A DNA stretch of 64,000 bases from Dyadobacter sp. CY312 (GTDB lineage Bacteria; Bacteroidota; Bacteroidia; Cytophagales; Spirosomataceae): positions 186,001 to 250,000 of the forward strand of contig NZ_JAJUXG010000005.1 of the NCBI RefSeq assembly GCF_021390535.1, given 5' to 3'. Positions 8,244 through 17,021 of this stretch are shown in pieces. Positions within the stretch are counted from its first letter, which is position 1, and every line of letters starts with the position of its first letter. The notes beneath the pieces were generated by a model. That model had not been told where the DNA came from. It ran no database searches and was given only the letters and a program-made list of their open reading frames with translations. Position numbers and translations under genes: made by a program.

Positions 8244-11200
8244 ATGAAAAACTGGTTTACCAACATACCTTTATTGGTCGGTATTGTACTAATCAATGTG
8301 TTCTTTACTGATAATGTCAGTAAATATTCACCCCAAGAGACAGAAGTGGTAATTGTTGATCAGTCACTTCTGAACTACCAAACGCTACTCAAAGATCTGC
8401 CCAAAGACATCACCGTGGTTCTGGCCGGAAATTCTCTAATTGATCTGAAAACGAAACTCACCAAGTACAGTGGTCTTAAACGCATTCATTTGCTTACCCA
8501 CGGGAGTGATGGCGACTTAATTCTGGCTGGTATTCATCTTCAGCAAAGCAATATTGCTCAGTACCGTGACTTCTGGCAAACGTTAAAAACTTCTACTGCA
8601 ATTGACGCCGAGCTGCTGATCTACAGTTGTGATCTTGCATCTGGAAAGAAAGGTCAGGCTTTTGTCAGAAGTCTGTCGGAACATCTGTCCATGTCAGTAG
8701 CTGCATCAACAGACCCTACCGGTGGAGCTAAGAATGGTGGTAACTGGAGCCTGGAATACGTAGCAGGATCGGTGGACCACCACGGTGTCCTGGCCCCAAC
8801 TTTTTACGACGGTTTGCTCATACCTAAGTTTTCGGCCCTTCTTGGGAGTAGTAGCCCACTACAAAACTTTATAGCAAGTGGGCAAACAGAATTAATTTAC
8901 GGGGATTTCGACAACGATGGGGATGTAGATATTCATTCTTACCCGGGGCCCGGCAATAACAATGATTTTTGGCAGAACAATGGGAATGGCACCTTCACGA
9001 AGGCTACCAATTTGGCTAGCAACCCTTTCAGAGATCTAACCAACAAAGCCGCCTTTGCTAATAAGCAATTTACTTTCGTGGCTGATTTCGACAATGATGG
9101 AGACGTCGATGTACTGGCTACACTCAGGGGTGGTGACAAGAATATATTTTATCAGAATAACAATGGGACGTTCGTAGAAAAGAAAGGAGCGAACAGCCCA
9201 TTTAATGGAATCACAATAGCTCAAAATACACAGATTATTTTTGGAGATTTTGATAATGACGGTGATATTGACTTGGACACATGGGATGGTGACCTTAATC
9301 ACGCCAATGACTTTTGGGTGAACAATGGAAGCGGAGGATTCGCAAAGCTGACAGATAATACACAAAATCCTTTCCGGAATCTTGGTTATGTAGGCGGTTT
9401 CTACGCTTCCGCGGCATTCGCACATGTGGCTGACTGGGATAACGATGGTGATGACGACATTTATCTTTCAAAGTATGATAACAATGTCCTTAATGTGTTT
9501 CTGCGAAATACTAATGGTGTTTTCGCCAAAGAGACCGGAGCAAACAGCCCGTTTAATGCAATTCCGCAAAACATAGCGTTTAACCAGTTTATCTATGGTG
9601 ACTTTGATGCAGATGGAGACATTGATATCCAGGCCACGGCAAATAATAGTAACTTCTTTTTTTATCGCAACAATGGGTCAGGAACATTCTCCAGCGTCTC
9701 CGGCAACGATAATCCATTTGATCTGCTGACATACAAAAGCCCTTTTTACAATACCGCCACCAAGGCATTTGTAGCAGACTGGGATCATGACGGCGATGAC
9801 GACGTTTTCAATACACAATGGGATAATGCCAATGCCAACGTACTTTTGATTCAAACCGGCGCTGCTGCCAAACTTACATCCACTTCTCCCGTTAAAAATA
9901 GTGGCAGTGTATCGGTAAGTGCCAATATCGTGCTCAATTTTGATAAAGCACTTAATGTGGTGGCTGGGAAAAATATCGTGATCAAACGTGCCAATAACAC
10001 CACTTTCGCAACAATACCTGTAAACAACACTCAGGTGACTGGCGGTAATTCTCCTTCGATTACCATTAACCCAACAGCCGATCTGGACGGGGTCACAACT
10101 TTTTATATTTTGATCGATAAAGGAGCGTTCGTCGATGCGGACGGAAGACCTTTCGCAGGACTTTCAGCGGCTACCGATTTTGCTTTTACTACCGCTGCAA
10201 CTCCCGTAACGCCTACTGTAACAACGGCCTCCGCAGCTACAATCGGTACAACTTCTGCCGCCTTAGGAGGAAATGTAACCAGTGATGGTGGTCTTTCTGT
10301 AACAGATCGCGGCATTGTTTGGGGCATTGCCTCGGGCCCGACCATTGCTAATAACAAGGTTCAGAATACCTCAGGAACAGGCGCCTTCAATGCAACAGTG
10401 GGCAGTTTGCAGGAAGGGACCAGAATATATGTCCGCGCTTACGCGACAAATGCCGTGGGAACGACTTATGGTAACGAAGTCAATTTCTATACGAAAACGC
10501 GAGTCGTGTCTATGGCCCGGGTTGGCACCACGCCAACGAACGCAAATACGATATCATACGACGTGGTTTTTGCGCAGTCCGTTACAGGAGTAAGTACGGA
10601 TGATTTTAGCGTTACCGTTACAGGAGCTGCAACGGCGACGGTGAGCGCGGTTTCAGGATCCGGAACAACCTACACGGTCGACATTGCTGTTTCCGGTGGA
10701 AATGGCACGGTGCGTCTTGATCTTACAAATCCAGCGGGCACAATACCAAATGTGAATCAGAACTATACCTCTGCACCACTGTATACGATTTACCGCACAA
10801 CAGAAGCATCCAATTATTTCCGCAAATTGACTTTGTCAGGCAATTGGAATGTTGCAGCTACCTGGCAGTCATCGGCCGATCAGTCGTACTGGATTACGGC
10901 CACATCCGCACCAACTTCCTCTGCGGGTTCGGTTCAGATCGCAGCAGATGCAACAGTAATTTTACCTTCCGGTGTGAACGCAACTTCCGGAATCCTGACC
11001 AATTCTGGGCAGCTTATCATCAATGGCGCACTGAGCGTAACAGGAGCCGTCACCTCAACGGGAACACTGGCGGGATCCGGAACAATTACCAGCAGCACAA
11101 CCACGAGCAGTGGCATCATCGCTCCGGGAAATTCACCTGGTATTCTATCTGTTAGCGGAGCCGCTGCCTCTAATAATATCGTGAACATCGAGCTGGCTGG

Positions 11201-11969
11201 CACTACGCCAGGCACCGGTTACGACCAGCTGTTGGTATCGGGTGCTTTAAGCCTGAGCGGAACATTGAATGTAACCCTGGGGGCTGGTTACACACCTGTA
11301 CTTAATGACGAATTTACTGTCATTGATGCCGGATCGATTTCGGGCTCTTTTACCACTGTCAATCTACCTCCTGTTGCACCCAGAGTCTGGAATACAACCT
11401 ATAATAATGTAACAGGAACGTTGATTCTTAAAGTAGTGCTGGATCCACTGCCTGTGACGCTGATCCGTTTTGGAGCGGAAAAACATGAAGGGCAGATACT
11501 GCTCAGCTGGCAAACGACTTCTGAGACTAACAGCAGTCATTTCAAGATCGAACGCAGCGACAAGAATTTGAAATGGGTTGAAACAGGGGATGTTGCTGCT
11601 GTTGGTGAGAGTAGTATGTTACAGAACTATACCTACACAGATACACAACCGCTCAGCGGAGAAAACCTATACCGCTTGAAAATGGTGGATGTCGATGGCT
11701 CTTTTGCATATAGTAAAATAGTCTCAGTTCACTTTGAAAGCAAACGCCTGTCGGCATATCCCAACCCGGTATCAGAGAAACTATTTATTAAAGACGGCCC
11801 GACTGTCAATTCAGTAAAATTGTACAATGTGAATGGAATACTTGTTTTCAGTGCAGCGTCATTTCCAGAAAAAGGGCTTGACGTAAGGCCACTGGCAAGT
11901 GGTATGTATATCGTTAATATTACAGATCAGAGCGGCAAAGTCGAGACCTTAAAATTTGTGAAAGAGTAA
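8244..11969 (+). CDS. Large T9SS-exported protein: DUF4347, six VCBS/FG-GAP repeats, Ig-like domains
   Basis: 1241 residues from this ATG (a GTG at 8199 would add 15). N-terminal signal-anchor-like stretch NIPLLVGIVLINVFF, then a DUF4347 domain (about 28-190) with the RIHLLTHGSDGDLILAG and LLIYSCDLASGKKGQ motifs. Six calcium-loop repeats DxDxDGDxD follow (DFDNDGDVDI, DFDNDGDVDV, DFDNDGDIDL, DWDNDGDDDI, DFDADGDIDI, DWDHDGDDDV) at about residues 219, 280, 334, 397, 452 and 512. Then come a Big_5-type Ig domain (about 542-650), an Fn3-like domain, a low-complexity beta-rich part, and a C-terminal T9SS sorting domain beginning LSAYPNPVSEKLFI. It is presumably a cell-surface or secreted adhesin or binding protein. 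A hairpin follows the stop. Confidence 0.88.
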   Translation: MKNWFTNIPLLVGIVLINVFFTDNVSKYSPQETEVVIVDQSLLNYQTLLKDLPKDITVVLAGNSLIDLKTKLTKYSGLKRIHLLTHGSDGDLILAGIHLQQSNIAQYRDFWQTLKTSTAIDAELLIYSCDLASGKKGQAFVRSLSEHLSMSVAASTDPTGGAKNGGNWSLEYVAGSVDHHGVLAPTFYDGLLIPKFSALLGSSSPLQNFIASGQTELIYGDFDNDGDVDIHSYPGPGNNNDFWQNNGNGTFTKATNLASNPFRDLTNKAAFANKQFTFVADFDNDGDVDVLATLRGGDKNIFYQNNNGTFVEKKGANSPFNGITIAQNTQIIFGDFDNDGDIDLDTWDGDLNHANDFWVNNGSGGFAKLTDNTQNPFRNLGYVGGFYASAAFAHVADWDNDGDDDIYLSKYDNNVLNVFLRNTNGVFAKETGANSPFNAIPQNIAFNQFIYGDFDADGDIDIQATANNSNFFFYRNNGSGTFSSVSGNDNPFDLLTYKSPFYNTATKAFVADWDHDGDDDVFNTQWDNANANVLLIQTGAAAKLTSTSPVKNSGSVSVSANIVLNFDKALNVVAGKNIVIKRANNTTFATIPVNNTQVTGGNSPSITINPTADLDGVTTFYILIDKGAFVDADGRPFAGLSAATDFAFTTAATPVTPTVTTASAATIGTTSAALGGNVTSDGGLSVTDRGIVWGIASGPTIANNKVQNTSGTGAFNATVGSLQEGTRIYVRAYATNAVGTTYGNEVNFYTKTRVVSMARVGTTPTNANTISYDVVFAQSVTGVSTDDFSVTVTGAATATVSAVSGSGTTYTVDIAVSGGNGTVRLDLTNPAGTIPNVNQNYTSAPLYTIYRTTEASNYFRKLTLSGNWNVAATWQSSADQSYWITATSAPTSSAGSVQIAADATVILPSGVNATSGILTNSGQLIINGALSVTGAVTSTGTLAGSGTITSSTTTSSGIIAPGNSPGILSVSGAAASNNIVNIELAGTTPGTGYDQLLVSGALSLSGTLNVTLGAGYTPVLNDEFTVIDAGSISGSFTTVNLPPVAPRVWNTTYNNVTGTLILKVVLDPLPVTLIRFGAEKHEGQILLSWQTTSETNSSHFKIERSDKNLKWVETGDVAAVGESSMLQNYTYTDTQPLSGENLYRLKMVDVDGSFAYSKIVSVHFESKRLSAYPNPVSEKLFIKDGPTVNSVKLYNVNGILVFSAASFPEKGLDVRPLASGMYIVNITDQSGKVETLKFVKE

Positions 11970-11985
11970 ATTGTATGGAAGTGAT

Positions 11986-12027
11986 TGCAAACGGGGTGCT
12001 GTTCAATTGAATATTTCCCCGTTTGCA
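11986..12027 (+). terminator. Hairpin after the DUF4347/VCBS gene
   Basis: TGCAAACGGGG (11986-11996) and CCCCGTTTGCA (12017-12027) form a perfect 11-bp stem 16 bases after the stop codon. The tail is AT-rich but has no strong T-run, so it may act as a terminator or an mRNA-stabilising 3' hairpin. Confidence 0.55.
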
Positions 12028-12232
12028 TATTAGTTAACGCGAACTCTGTTTAATACGGATTGGGTCAACTGTCAGCGAATGAGATTATGAATTCATTTCA
12101 GATTGGAAGCTGTAGGCTATTTTACAAAGTCCTCCGTCATGCGGGAGTTGTTATTAAATCAACTAACAAAGGTCGAAAGTCAGAAGCCTTGTACTCCATG
12201 ATTGTTTGTCAATGTCCAAACTTTCAACGTAA

Positions 12233-13129
12233 ATGAAACCCCTTATTTATCTTTTCTGCATCTGCTTTTCTATAAAAGCCTTTTCCCAGGAAAAGCTGGT
12301 TAAAGTGAATGGAATCAATTTCAATGTTTACACAAAGGGATTGGATAGCAGAAAAGTCAATTCTCCTGTGCTGATTTTTGAAAATGGAATGGGTGTTGGG
12401 CTTGGCAGCTGGGATACAGTTTTAGATGAATTAGCCAAGACAGCGCCTGTGGTTGCCTATGATAGGGCTAACGTGGAAAAAACAGATGGAGATTTTGAAA
12501 TGCCCACGATTAAACGGGTAGCAGAAAACCTAAAGGCCATCCTGAATACTTTAAGAATTCCACCTCCGTATGTATTAGTTGGTCATTCCATGGGCGGACT
12601 TTATGCAAGAGGATTCGCAGGCTTTTACCCGGCAGACATTGCAGGACTAGTATTTATTGACCCGGCAGATTTTACTGAGACAAAAGAAAACTGGAACCAG
12701 ATTTTTCGTACAATAGGCGTTCCTGAAAAACGGATTGATGAAATGATATACAACCGTCTTTATGTACCGTCAAAAGTAGATTCACTTCATTATGGTACCT
12801 GGAGCGAAAGTCAAGTGCTCGGCCAGCTGAGACGGACTGACTTTGCGGAAGTAAAAAATATGCCATTACCACAGGTTCCAATCTACTTTTTTATGGGCGG
12901 AAAGTTCGAAGTTCCCCTCGACAGAAGAAGCAAAGATTATGATCATGAAGCCTTTTTCACTGAAAGGATCCATGTCAATATAGAAAGATGGAGGAAGTTT
13001 ATCTATTCCTCCAGTAAAGGCGGATCACTTATTTATCTCTCCAACAGCGGACACTTTATACACAGGGATGATGCAAAGGCGGTAACAGGAAATATCAAAT
13101 TACTATTGGAAAACTTGAGTGATAAATAA
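12233..13129 (+). CDS. Exported alpha/beta hydrolase
   Basis: 298 residues with a signal peptide (MKPLIYLFCICFSIKAFSQ, likely cut after SFSQ-type end). The nucleophile elbow is GHSMGG with Ser119. A probable catalytic His is His274 in SNSGHFIHRDD, and the oxyanion region is FENGMGVGLGSW at about 49-60. Length and layout fit the general alpha/beta hydrolase fold (esterase, lipase or lactonase); substrate is unknown. It stands alone, about 260 bases after the previous gene. The upstream gap contains no other open frame. Confidence 0.85.
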   Translation: MKPLIYLFCICFSIKAFSQEKLVKVNGINFNVYTKGLDSRKVNSPVLIFENGMGVGLGSWDTVLDELAKTAPVVAYDRANVEKTDGDFEMPTIKRVAENLKAILNTLRIPPPYVLVGHSMGGLYARGFAGFYPADIAGLVFIDPADFTETKENWNQIFRTIGVPEKRIDEMIYNRLYVPSKVDSLHYGTWSESQVLGQLRRTDFAEVKNMPLPQVPIYFFMGGKFEVPLDRRSKDYDHEAFFTERIHVNIERWRKFIYSSSKGGSLIYLSNSGHFIHRDDAKAVTGNIKLLLENLSDK

Positions 13130-13254
13130 TTTCATTGAGACAAAACTTCTAAGCAGATAATATTAAAATCTCTTAGCGCTATGCTTTCCGGTTACTAAAA
13201 GAGCCCCAACGAGGATAAGAACTCAATCAATTACAACAGCTGCATCAAGATTGA

Positions 13255-13458
13255 AAATGTTCCGAACAATTGATCGAATTGTATACACTTTCTGGAATAC
13301 TAACTTGCTATCCTATGGATAAAGAGATATATGATTGGTCTATGGAAAACAAATATTTTGATCAGACAAAGGAAGAACACAACACACCTGTGTTTATCCA
13401 ACGATTTTCATCAGGCTCCCAAGAGCACTATCATTATCTTAACGGTCAACAAGAATAG
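13255..13458 (+). pseudogene. Fragment of a small conserved protein (YDW / QEHYHY-type domain)
   Basis: The frame is open from 13255 to TAA at 13458 but has no convincing start: a TTG at 13270, and the first ATG at about residue 15 of that. It contains LSGILTCYPMDKEIYDWSME and FIQRFSSGSQEHYHYLNG. From memory this resembles the C-terminal half of a small domain family with a YP-x-D-x3-YDWA and QEHYHYENG pattern, whose N-terminal half is missing here. A stop lies immediately upstream in frame. I read it as a truncated copy; an intact short gene with a TTG start is the alternative. Confidence 0.35.
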
Positions 13459-13585
13459 TTTTGGGTGCTGTAATTTAGTCTCAAAAAACCAACCGTAATT
13501 TGTACAACACTTGACAACCATTGAATTAGAATTTGGTAATTCACATTCAACGAATACCTTAAGCTGTAAACAACCTTCCATAAAA

Positions 13586-14635
13586 ATGAAAAACATCTGC
13601 GCTATTCTGATTCTTTGCACGTTTTGTTTGTCATGCAAAAGGAAAACAAAGCAAGATATAGAACCAATTAGGCCCGATATCTACTTGGCTGGTGCTTCCC
13701 GATCGGCAAATGGAATCTACACCGCGCAATATTGGAAAAATGATAAAGCCGTAGAGCTGGTTACATCGCCATACTTTCCGAGCGCCGAATCTATTGCTGT
13801 ATTAGGCTCAGATATACATGTGTTAGGCCAGGCTCACAGAGATAATACTGGTGCGTTCGGGCAATATTGGAAAAATGGAATTTTAACCCCTCTAACGAAA
13901 AATATGACGCCGGCATGGGTAGGGGAAATAAAGATCTTTGGTCAAGATGTGTACATAACTGGTGCGGGTCAAATGGACAATAGACCTTACTCTAGTCCTA
14001 ACTATGCAACCTATTGGAAAAACGGGGAAGCTGTGGTCTTAGCTGATGCTGTTAACGGTGGTGCAGCAGGAATTTTCCTTTCTGGAAATGACGTATATCT
14101 TGCTGGCATGGCCTCTAATGACAAGAGTGGAGTGGCTAGATACTGGAAAAATGGAAGTCGGGTAACGCTTGGAAAAGATACAGATATATCGGCTGCATTG
14201 GCAATTTCGGTAATAGGCAACGATGTACATGTGGTGGGTTGGGGGGGTAGTTACCCTAATGGACATTTGTACGCTAAATACTGGAAGAATGGAGTCGAAG
14301 TTTCTCTAACCGATCATTCCGAGAATCTTTCTATGGCGGAAGATATAGCAATCGTTGGCAGTGACGTTTTCATTGTAGGGTATGTAGAAAGGTATCTAGA
14401 AAAGGGAGGAGTAGCAAGTGAAGCCAAAATCTGGAAAAACGGAGTTCCAAACACCTTGCCTTCCGGCACTAGGGCTTCGGATATTTTCGTATTTAATAAT
14501 GACATTTACGTGGCTGGAATCGGCAATGGCTCTCCATTTGAAAGGGCCACTTATTGGAAAAATGGCGAACCCACCTTCATTTCAGACGGGACAAAAAATG
14601 CTTGGGCTACTTCTATATTTGTAAAAAATCCATAG
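13586..14635 (+). CDS. Lipoprotein with seven YWKNG repeats, probable beta-propeller
   Basis: 349 residues. The ATG at 13586 gives a clean lipoprotein signal, MKNICAILILCTFCLSCKRK, with Cys17 in the lipobox LSC; an upstream ATG at 13511 would bury it. After a short linker come seven units of about 45 residues, each with a D(I/V)(Y/H/F)(L/V/I)xG strand and ending in (Y/I)WKN(G/D): YWKNDKAVEL, YWKNGILTPL, YWKNGEAVVL, YWKNGSRVTL, YWKNGVEVSL, IWKNGVPNTL, YWKNGEPTFI. Seven units of this size suggest a seven-bladed propeller anchored to the outer or inner membrane. No catalytic motif is seen; function unknown. Confidence 0.8.
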   Translation: MKNICAILILCTFCLSCKRKTKQDIEPIRPDIYLAGASRSANGIYTAQYWKNDKAVELVTSPYFPSAESIAVLGSDIHVLGQAHRDNTGAFGQYWKNGILTPLTKNMTPAWVGEIKIFGQDVYITGAGQMDNRPYSSPNYATYWKNGEAVVLADAVNGGAAGIFLSGNDVYLAGMASNDKSGVARYWKNGSRVTLGKDTDISAALAISVIGNDVHVVGWGGSYPNGHLYAKYWKNGVEVSLTDHSENLSMAEDIAIVGSDVFIVGYVERYLEKGGVASEAKIWKNGVPNTLPSGTRASDIFVFNNDIYVAGIGNGSPFERATYWKNGEPTFISDGTKNAWATSIFVKNP

Positions 14636-15039
14636 CTCATTTTTACACTTGCGTCAGCTCTCAGTATTACAGAGTTTTGAACGACCGATATGACTTGTGA
14701 TTCCGAAACAAGCTTCATTTTTCTTAAGTTTATTGCCCAAGGCTGAACTTCCCCAATACAATAAGAAGTGAAGTCGTATGGGCAAAAGTAAATGCAGTTG
14801 GAGAAAGGAGAGAAGATTTTTACCGTAAACACTCATTTTTGCTTTCCTAATAGATTTTTTAGATTAAACATAGATTGTTTTAAATGTGCATGTCAAGATG
14901 TTAATTAAGTTTACATCTTACTGAATTACAATTTGTTACATGTCAATTCGGTGCACCGAAAATTTCAATAACTTGGTGCACCGAATTGGCCCCTTGAAAC
15001 TTGGTAAATAATGAATATTTTGGGTGTTTGGGAAAAAGA
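14636..15039. other. Non-coding gap between the YWKNG lipoprotein gene and ssrA
   Basis: No supported gene. The section 14860-14940 is AT-rich. The only clear structure is the pair of GGTGCACC palindromes at 14944-14988, listed separately, and the ssrA terminator at the right edge. Confidence 0.6.
14944..14988. repeat. 14-bp inverted repeat of palindromic GGTGCACC boxes
   Basis: CAATTCGGTGCACC (14944-14957) is repeated inverted and perfectly as GGTGCACCGAATTG (14975-14988). Each arm contains its own palindrome: the left is TTCGGTGCACCGAA, the right GGTGCACC. Their centres are 25 bp apart. This looks like a tandem operator or protein binding site rather than a terminator, because it lacks a T-run and lies 300 bases beyond the lipoprotein stop. 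Confidence 0.6.
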
Positions 15040-15072
15040 AAAATCCCGTAAATCAACGATTTACGGGATTTT
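15040..15072 (-). terminator. Terminator of ssrA
   Basis: AAAATCCCGTAAATC (15040-15054) pairs perfectly with GATTTACGGGATTTT (15058-15072) over 15 bp around a three-base loop. On the minus strand the stem ends in a T-rich tract (ATTTTTCTTTTTCC). It lies just downstream of the tmRNA 3' end. Confidence 0.85.
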
Positions 15073-15093
15073 AAGTAATTTTGATCTTTCAAT

Positions 15094-15465
15094 CAGTGGA
15101 GATGCAGGGATTCGAACCCTGGTCCAGAACAGGGAAACCCTGCGCCTTCTACATGCTTATCCGTGATTAGGTTTTCGAGCCAGACAAGGTGCACGGCGGA
15201 CCCGCGTCATGGCCTTAGATACTAGTGTCTCGTTGAATTTCCGTACCGCTATTTCAACCAGCGCTGATTTGCGACACCCCGGAGCCCAACCATCAGCACG
15301 TAGGTTGGAGGGATGATGGCATTTGGTTAATCCTCCGGATTAAGCAGCCATGGCGTAAGTAGATTCGCCAGATATTGTTTGAGAATATTATTTACGGGAG
15401 GTACTCTCAACTCCCGACATGCTTACACACAGAACCTCAGCCCGCTGTCAATACCAGTCACCCCC
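15094..15465 (-). ncRNA. ssrA: tmRNA (transfer-messenger RNA)
   Basis: Read on the minus strand, the 5' end GGGGGTG (15465-15459) pairs with CATCTCC (15104-15098) to make the acceptor stem with two G-U pairs, and GGGTTCGAATCCCTGC is the T arm. The 5' half begins GGGGGTGACTGGTATTGACA as in other Bacteroidota tmRNAs. The resume frame reads GGC GAA TCT ACT TAC GCC ATG GCT GCT TAA, encoding tag GESTYAMAA (about 15363-15334), possibly with resume codon GGC. The CCA end is not encoded. tmRNA with SmpB frees stalled ribosomes and tags the unfinished protein for proteolysis. Length about 370 nt is normal. The exact ends are inferred from the stem. Confidence 0.93.
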
Positions 15466-15742
15466 ATTTTTGTTGGCACAGGTACTTTACTTTATGGCAA
15501 AGTATTGTTGCTATCAAAAGACAAACGTCGGTTTACAAAAGTTCAAAGTTTTTAGAAAAAAGTTACATTGGCTTGAAAGGCAGTTGTTTAAAATTTACAG
15601 ATCAGACATGGTGCTCGTATGGCTTAATGCATATTGGTATTTCAATCTCACATGGATGAGTCTGGAAAACTTGTAAGAATGGCATTTTCAACTGGCACGA
15701 TATTGGTTAGATCACAATTCATAACAAAAAATAAAAACCGAT

Positions 15743-16198
15743 ATGGCAACTTCAGAAAGTGGAATAAGTGTGATTAACGAACTTATCGAAATTAATAATG
15801 ACCGTGTGGCTGGTTTTGAAAAAGCGATCGCGGATATCGACGATCAAAACATCGACCTGAAAGAGCTTTTTCAAGGTTACGCAAGTCAAAGTCGTAAATA
15901 TGGTCAGGAACTGGCGGCGATTGTTGGCGCCCCTGATGAGGTAGAAACTGGAAACAGTGTTAGCGGAACCCTGCATCGTGCCTGGATCGACGTTAAATCG
16001 TTATTCGGCGGTAGCGACCGTGCCAGCATTCTATCAGAAGCCGAACGTGGTGAAGATGCCATCAAGAAAGCTTACAAGGATGCATTGGCAGACAGTGATA
16101 TACCCTTTAATGCTGTTGAAGTAGTACGAAGCCAGGCGCAGGGAATTAACTCTGCACACGATCAGATCAAAGCGTTACGCGACGCTGCGAAGGCTTAA
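15743..16198 (+). CDS. PA2169-type four-helix-bundle protein (DUF2383)
   Basis: 151 residues, all helical and soluble, no signal peptide. The pattern INELIEINNDRVAGFEKAI near the N-terminus, LFQGYASQSRKYGQELAAIV in the middle, SGTLHRAWIDVKSLFGG and the acidic RASILSEAERGEDAIKKAY match the ferritin-like DUF2383/PA2169 family common in stress-resistant bacteria. The family has the fold of a four-helix bundle, and its role is not established; genes are often induced by stress. The gene is monocistronic, about 280 bases from ssrA on the opposite strand, and ends at a strong bidirectional terminator. Confidence 0.88.
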   Translation: MATSESGISVINELIEINNDRVAGFEKAIADIDDQNIDLKELFQGYASQSRKYGQELAAIVGAPDEVETGNSVSGTLHRAWIDVKSLFGGSDRASILSEAERGEDAIKKAYKDALADSDIPFNAVEVVRSQAQGINSAHDQIKALRDAAKA

Positions 16199-16216
16199 TT
16201 CCAAGATAACATTGAA

Positions 16217-16257
16217 ACGACAAAAGCTGCTCCAAAAGGGCAGCTTTTGTCGTTTTG
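16217..16257. terminator. Bidirectional terminator between convergent genes
   Basis: ACGACAAAAGCTG (16217-16229) pairs perfectly with CAGCTTTTGTCGT (16241-16253), followed by TTTT on the plus strand. It serves the DUF2383 gene and probably also the DUF4097 operon arriving from the right. Confidence 0.85.
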
Positions 16258-16299
16258 GACAATGCATATACCGGCGCTTTTATTCAAAAACTGCTGGTA

Positions 16300-16995
16300 T
16301 TATCTGTTTCGTAGATATACATTATTACTAACCGATTCTAAATTTAACTCTGGTCCGCCTCCATTCACTTCACCTTTGAGCATATATCCAACAATTGGAT
16401 TTTTCTGTTTTTTATCTTTGAAATCAATGGTGAGATCTGAATAGACTTCGCCAGTAACTGTTTGCATGGCAAGATTTGCCCCTTTGTTTTTTGGCCAGGT
16501 CATATCTACCCACCCGCTGATTGTTTTTGCAATAACAGTGGTTTCCGCACCCTGAATGTCAATATTTCCGTTAATGGTTTCCAGTTTCAGTTTTGCGCTG
16601 CGCGGCAGAAATACCTCATAATGTAATGTGGCGCAAGTATATACACGATCTCCATCCTGATCATAGGTGTTGGTAGGTTTATCGTTGGGACAATCTTCCT
16701 TTTTGCCTGCTTTTAGCATTTTTTTGTCCAGATCTATGTCAAGAAACACTTCATCGGATGTGGATTTGGTATTGACAAGCAGCGCGTCATTTAGTTTGCC
16801 GCTATTGATGTCAACAGAAATTTTTACGGAGACTTCATCTTTATCCCAATATCGTACACGAATACTGTCGGCAAATGTCAGATGAAGATTTACCAACTGG
16901 TTTTTGGACCAGGGCAATTTTTTGTCAATTATTTTTTGTGCGATTAAAGAACTGGAAATAGCACTGAGAAACAATATTAGGAATATCTTTTTCAT
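16300..16995 (-). CDS. Exported DUF4097-type beta-repeat protein
   Basis: 231 residues with a signal peptide (MKKIFLILFLSAISSSLIAQ, cleavage probably after IAQ). The rest is strand-rich, with the motif LKLETINGNIDIQGAETTVI at about 135-155 and a repeat of the type T(I/V)(S/T)G(W/E)V at about 160-185, characteristic of the DUF4097/putative adhesin parallel beta fold. Two cysteines (CPND, YTCATL) could form a disulfide. It is the last gene of the likely ECF sigma operon, 26 bases after a paralogue. Function is unknown; family members are often found with sigma/anti-sigma genes. Confidence 0.8.
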   Translation of the reverse strand: MKKIFLILFLSAISSSLIAQKIIDKKLPWSKNQLVNLHLTFADSIRVRYWDKDEVSVKISVDINSGKLNDALLVNTKSTSDEVFLDIDLDKKMLKAGKKEDCPNDKPTNTYDQDGDRVYTCATLHYEVFLPRSAKLKLETINGNIDIQGAETTVIAKTISGWVDMTWPKNKGANLAMQTVTGEVYSDLTIDFKDKKQKNPIVGYMLKGEVNGGGPELNLESVSNNVYLRNR

Positions 16996-17021
16996 GGAAA
17001 TGGATGCTAAATGTGTAACAG

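Noticed and set aside
15094..15104. Integrated island border at the tmRNA 3' end
   Set aside because: No second copy of the tmRNA 3' sequence and no integrase gene are found in the window.
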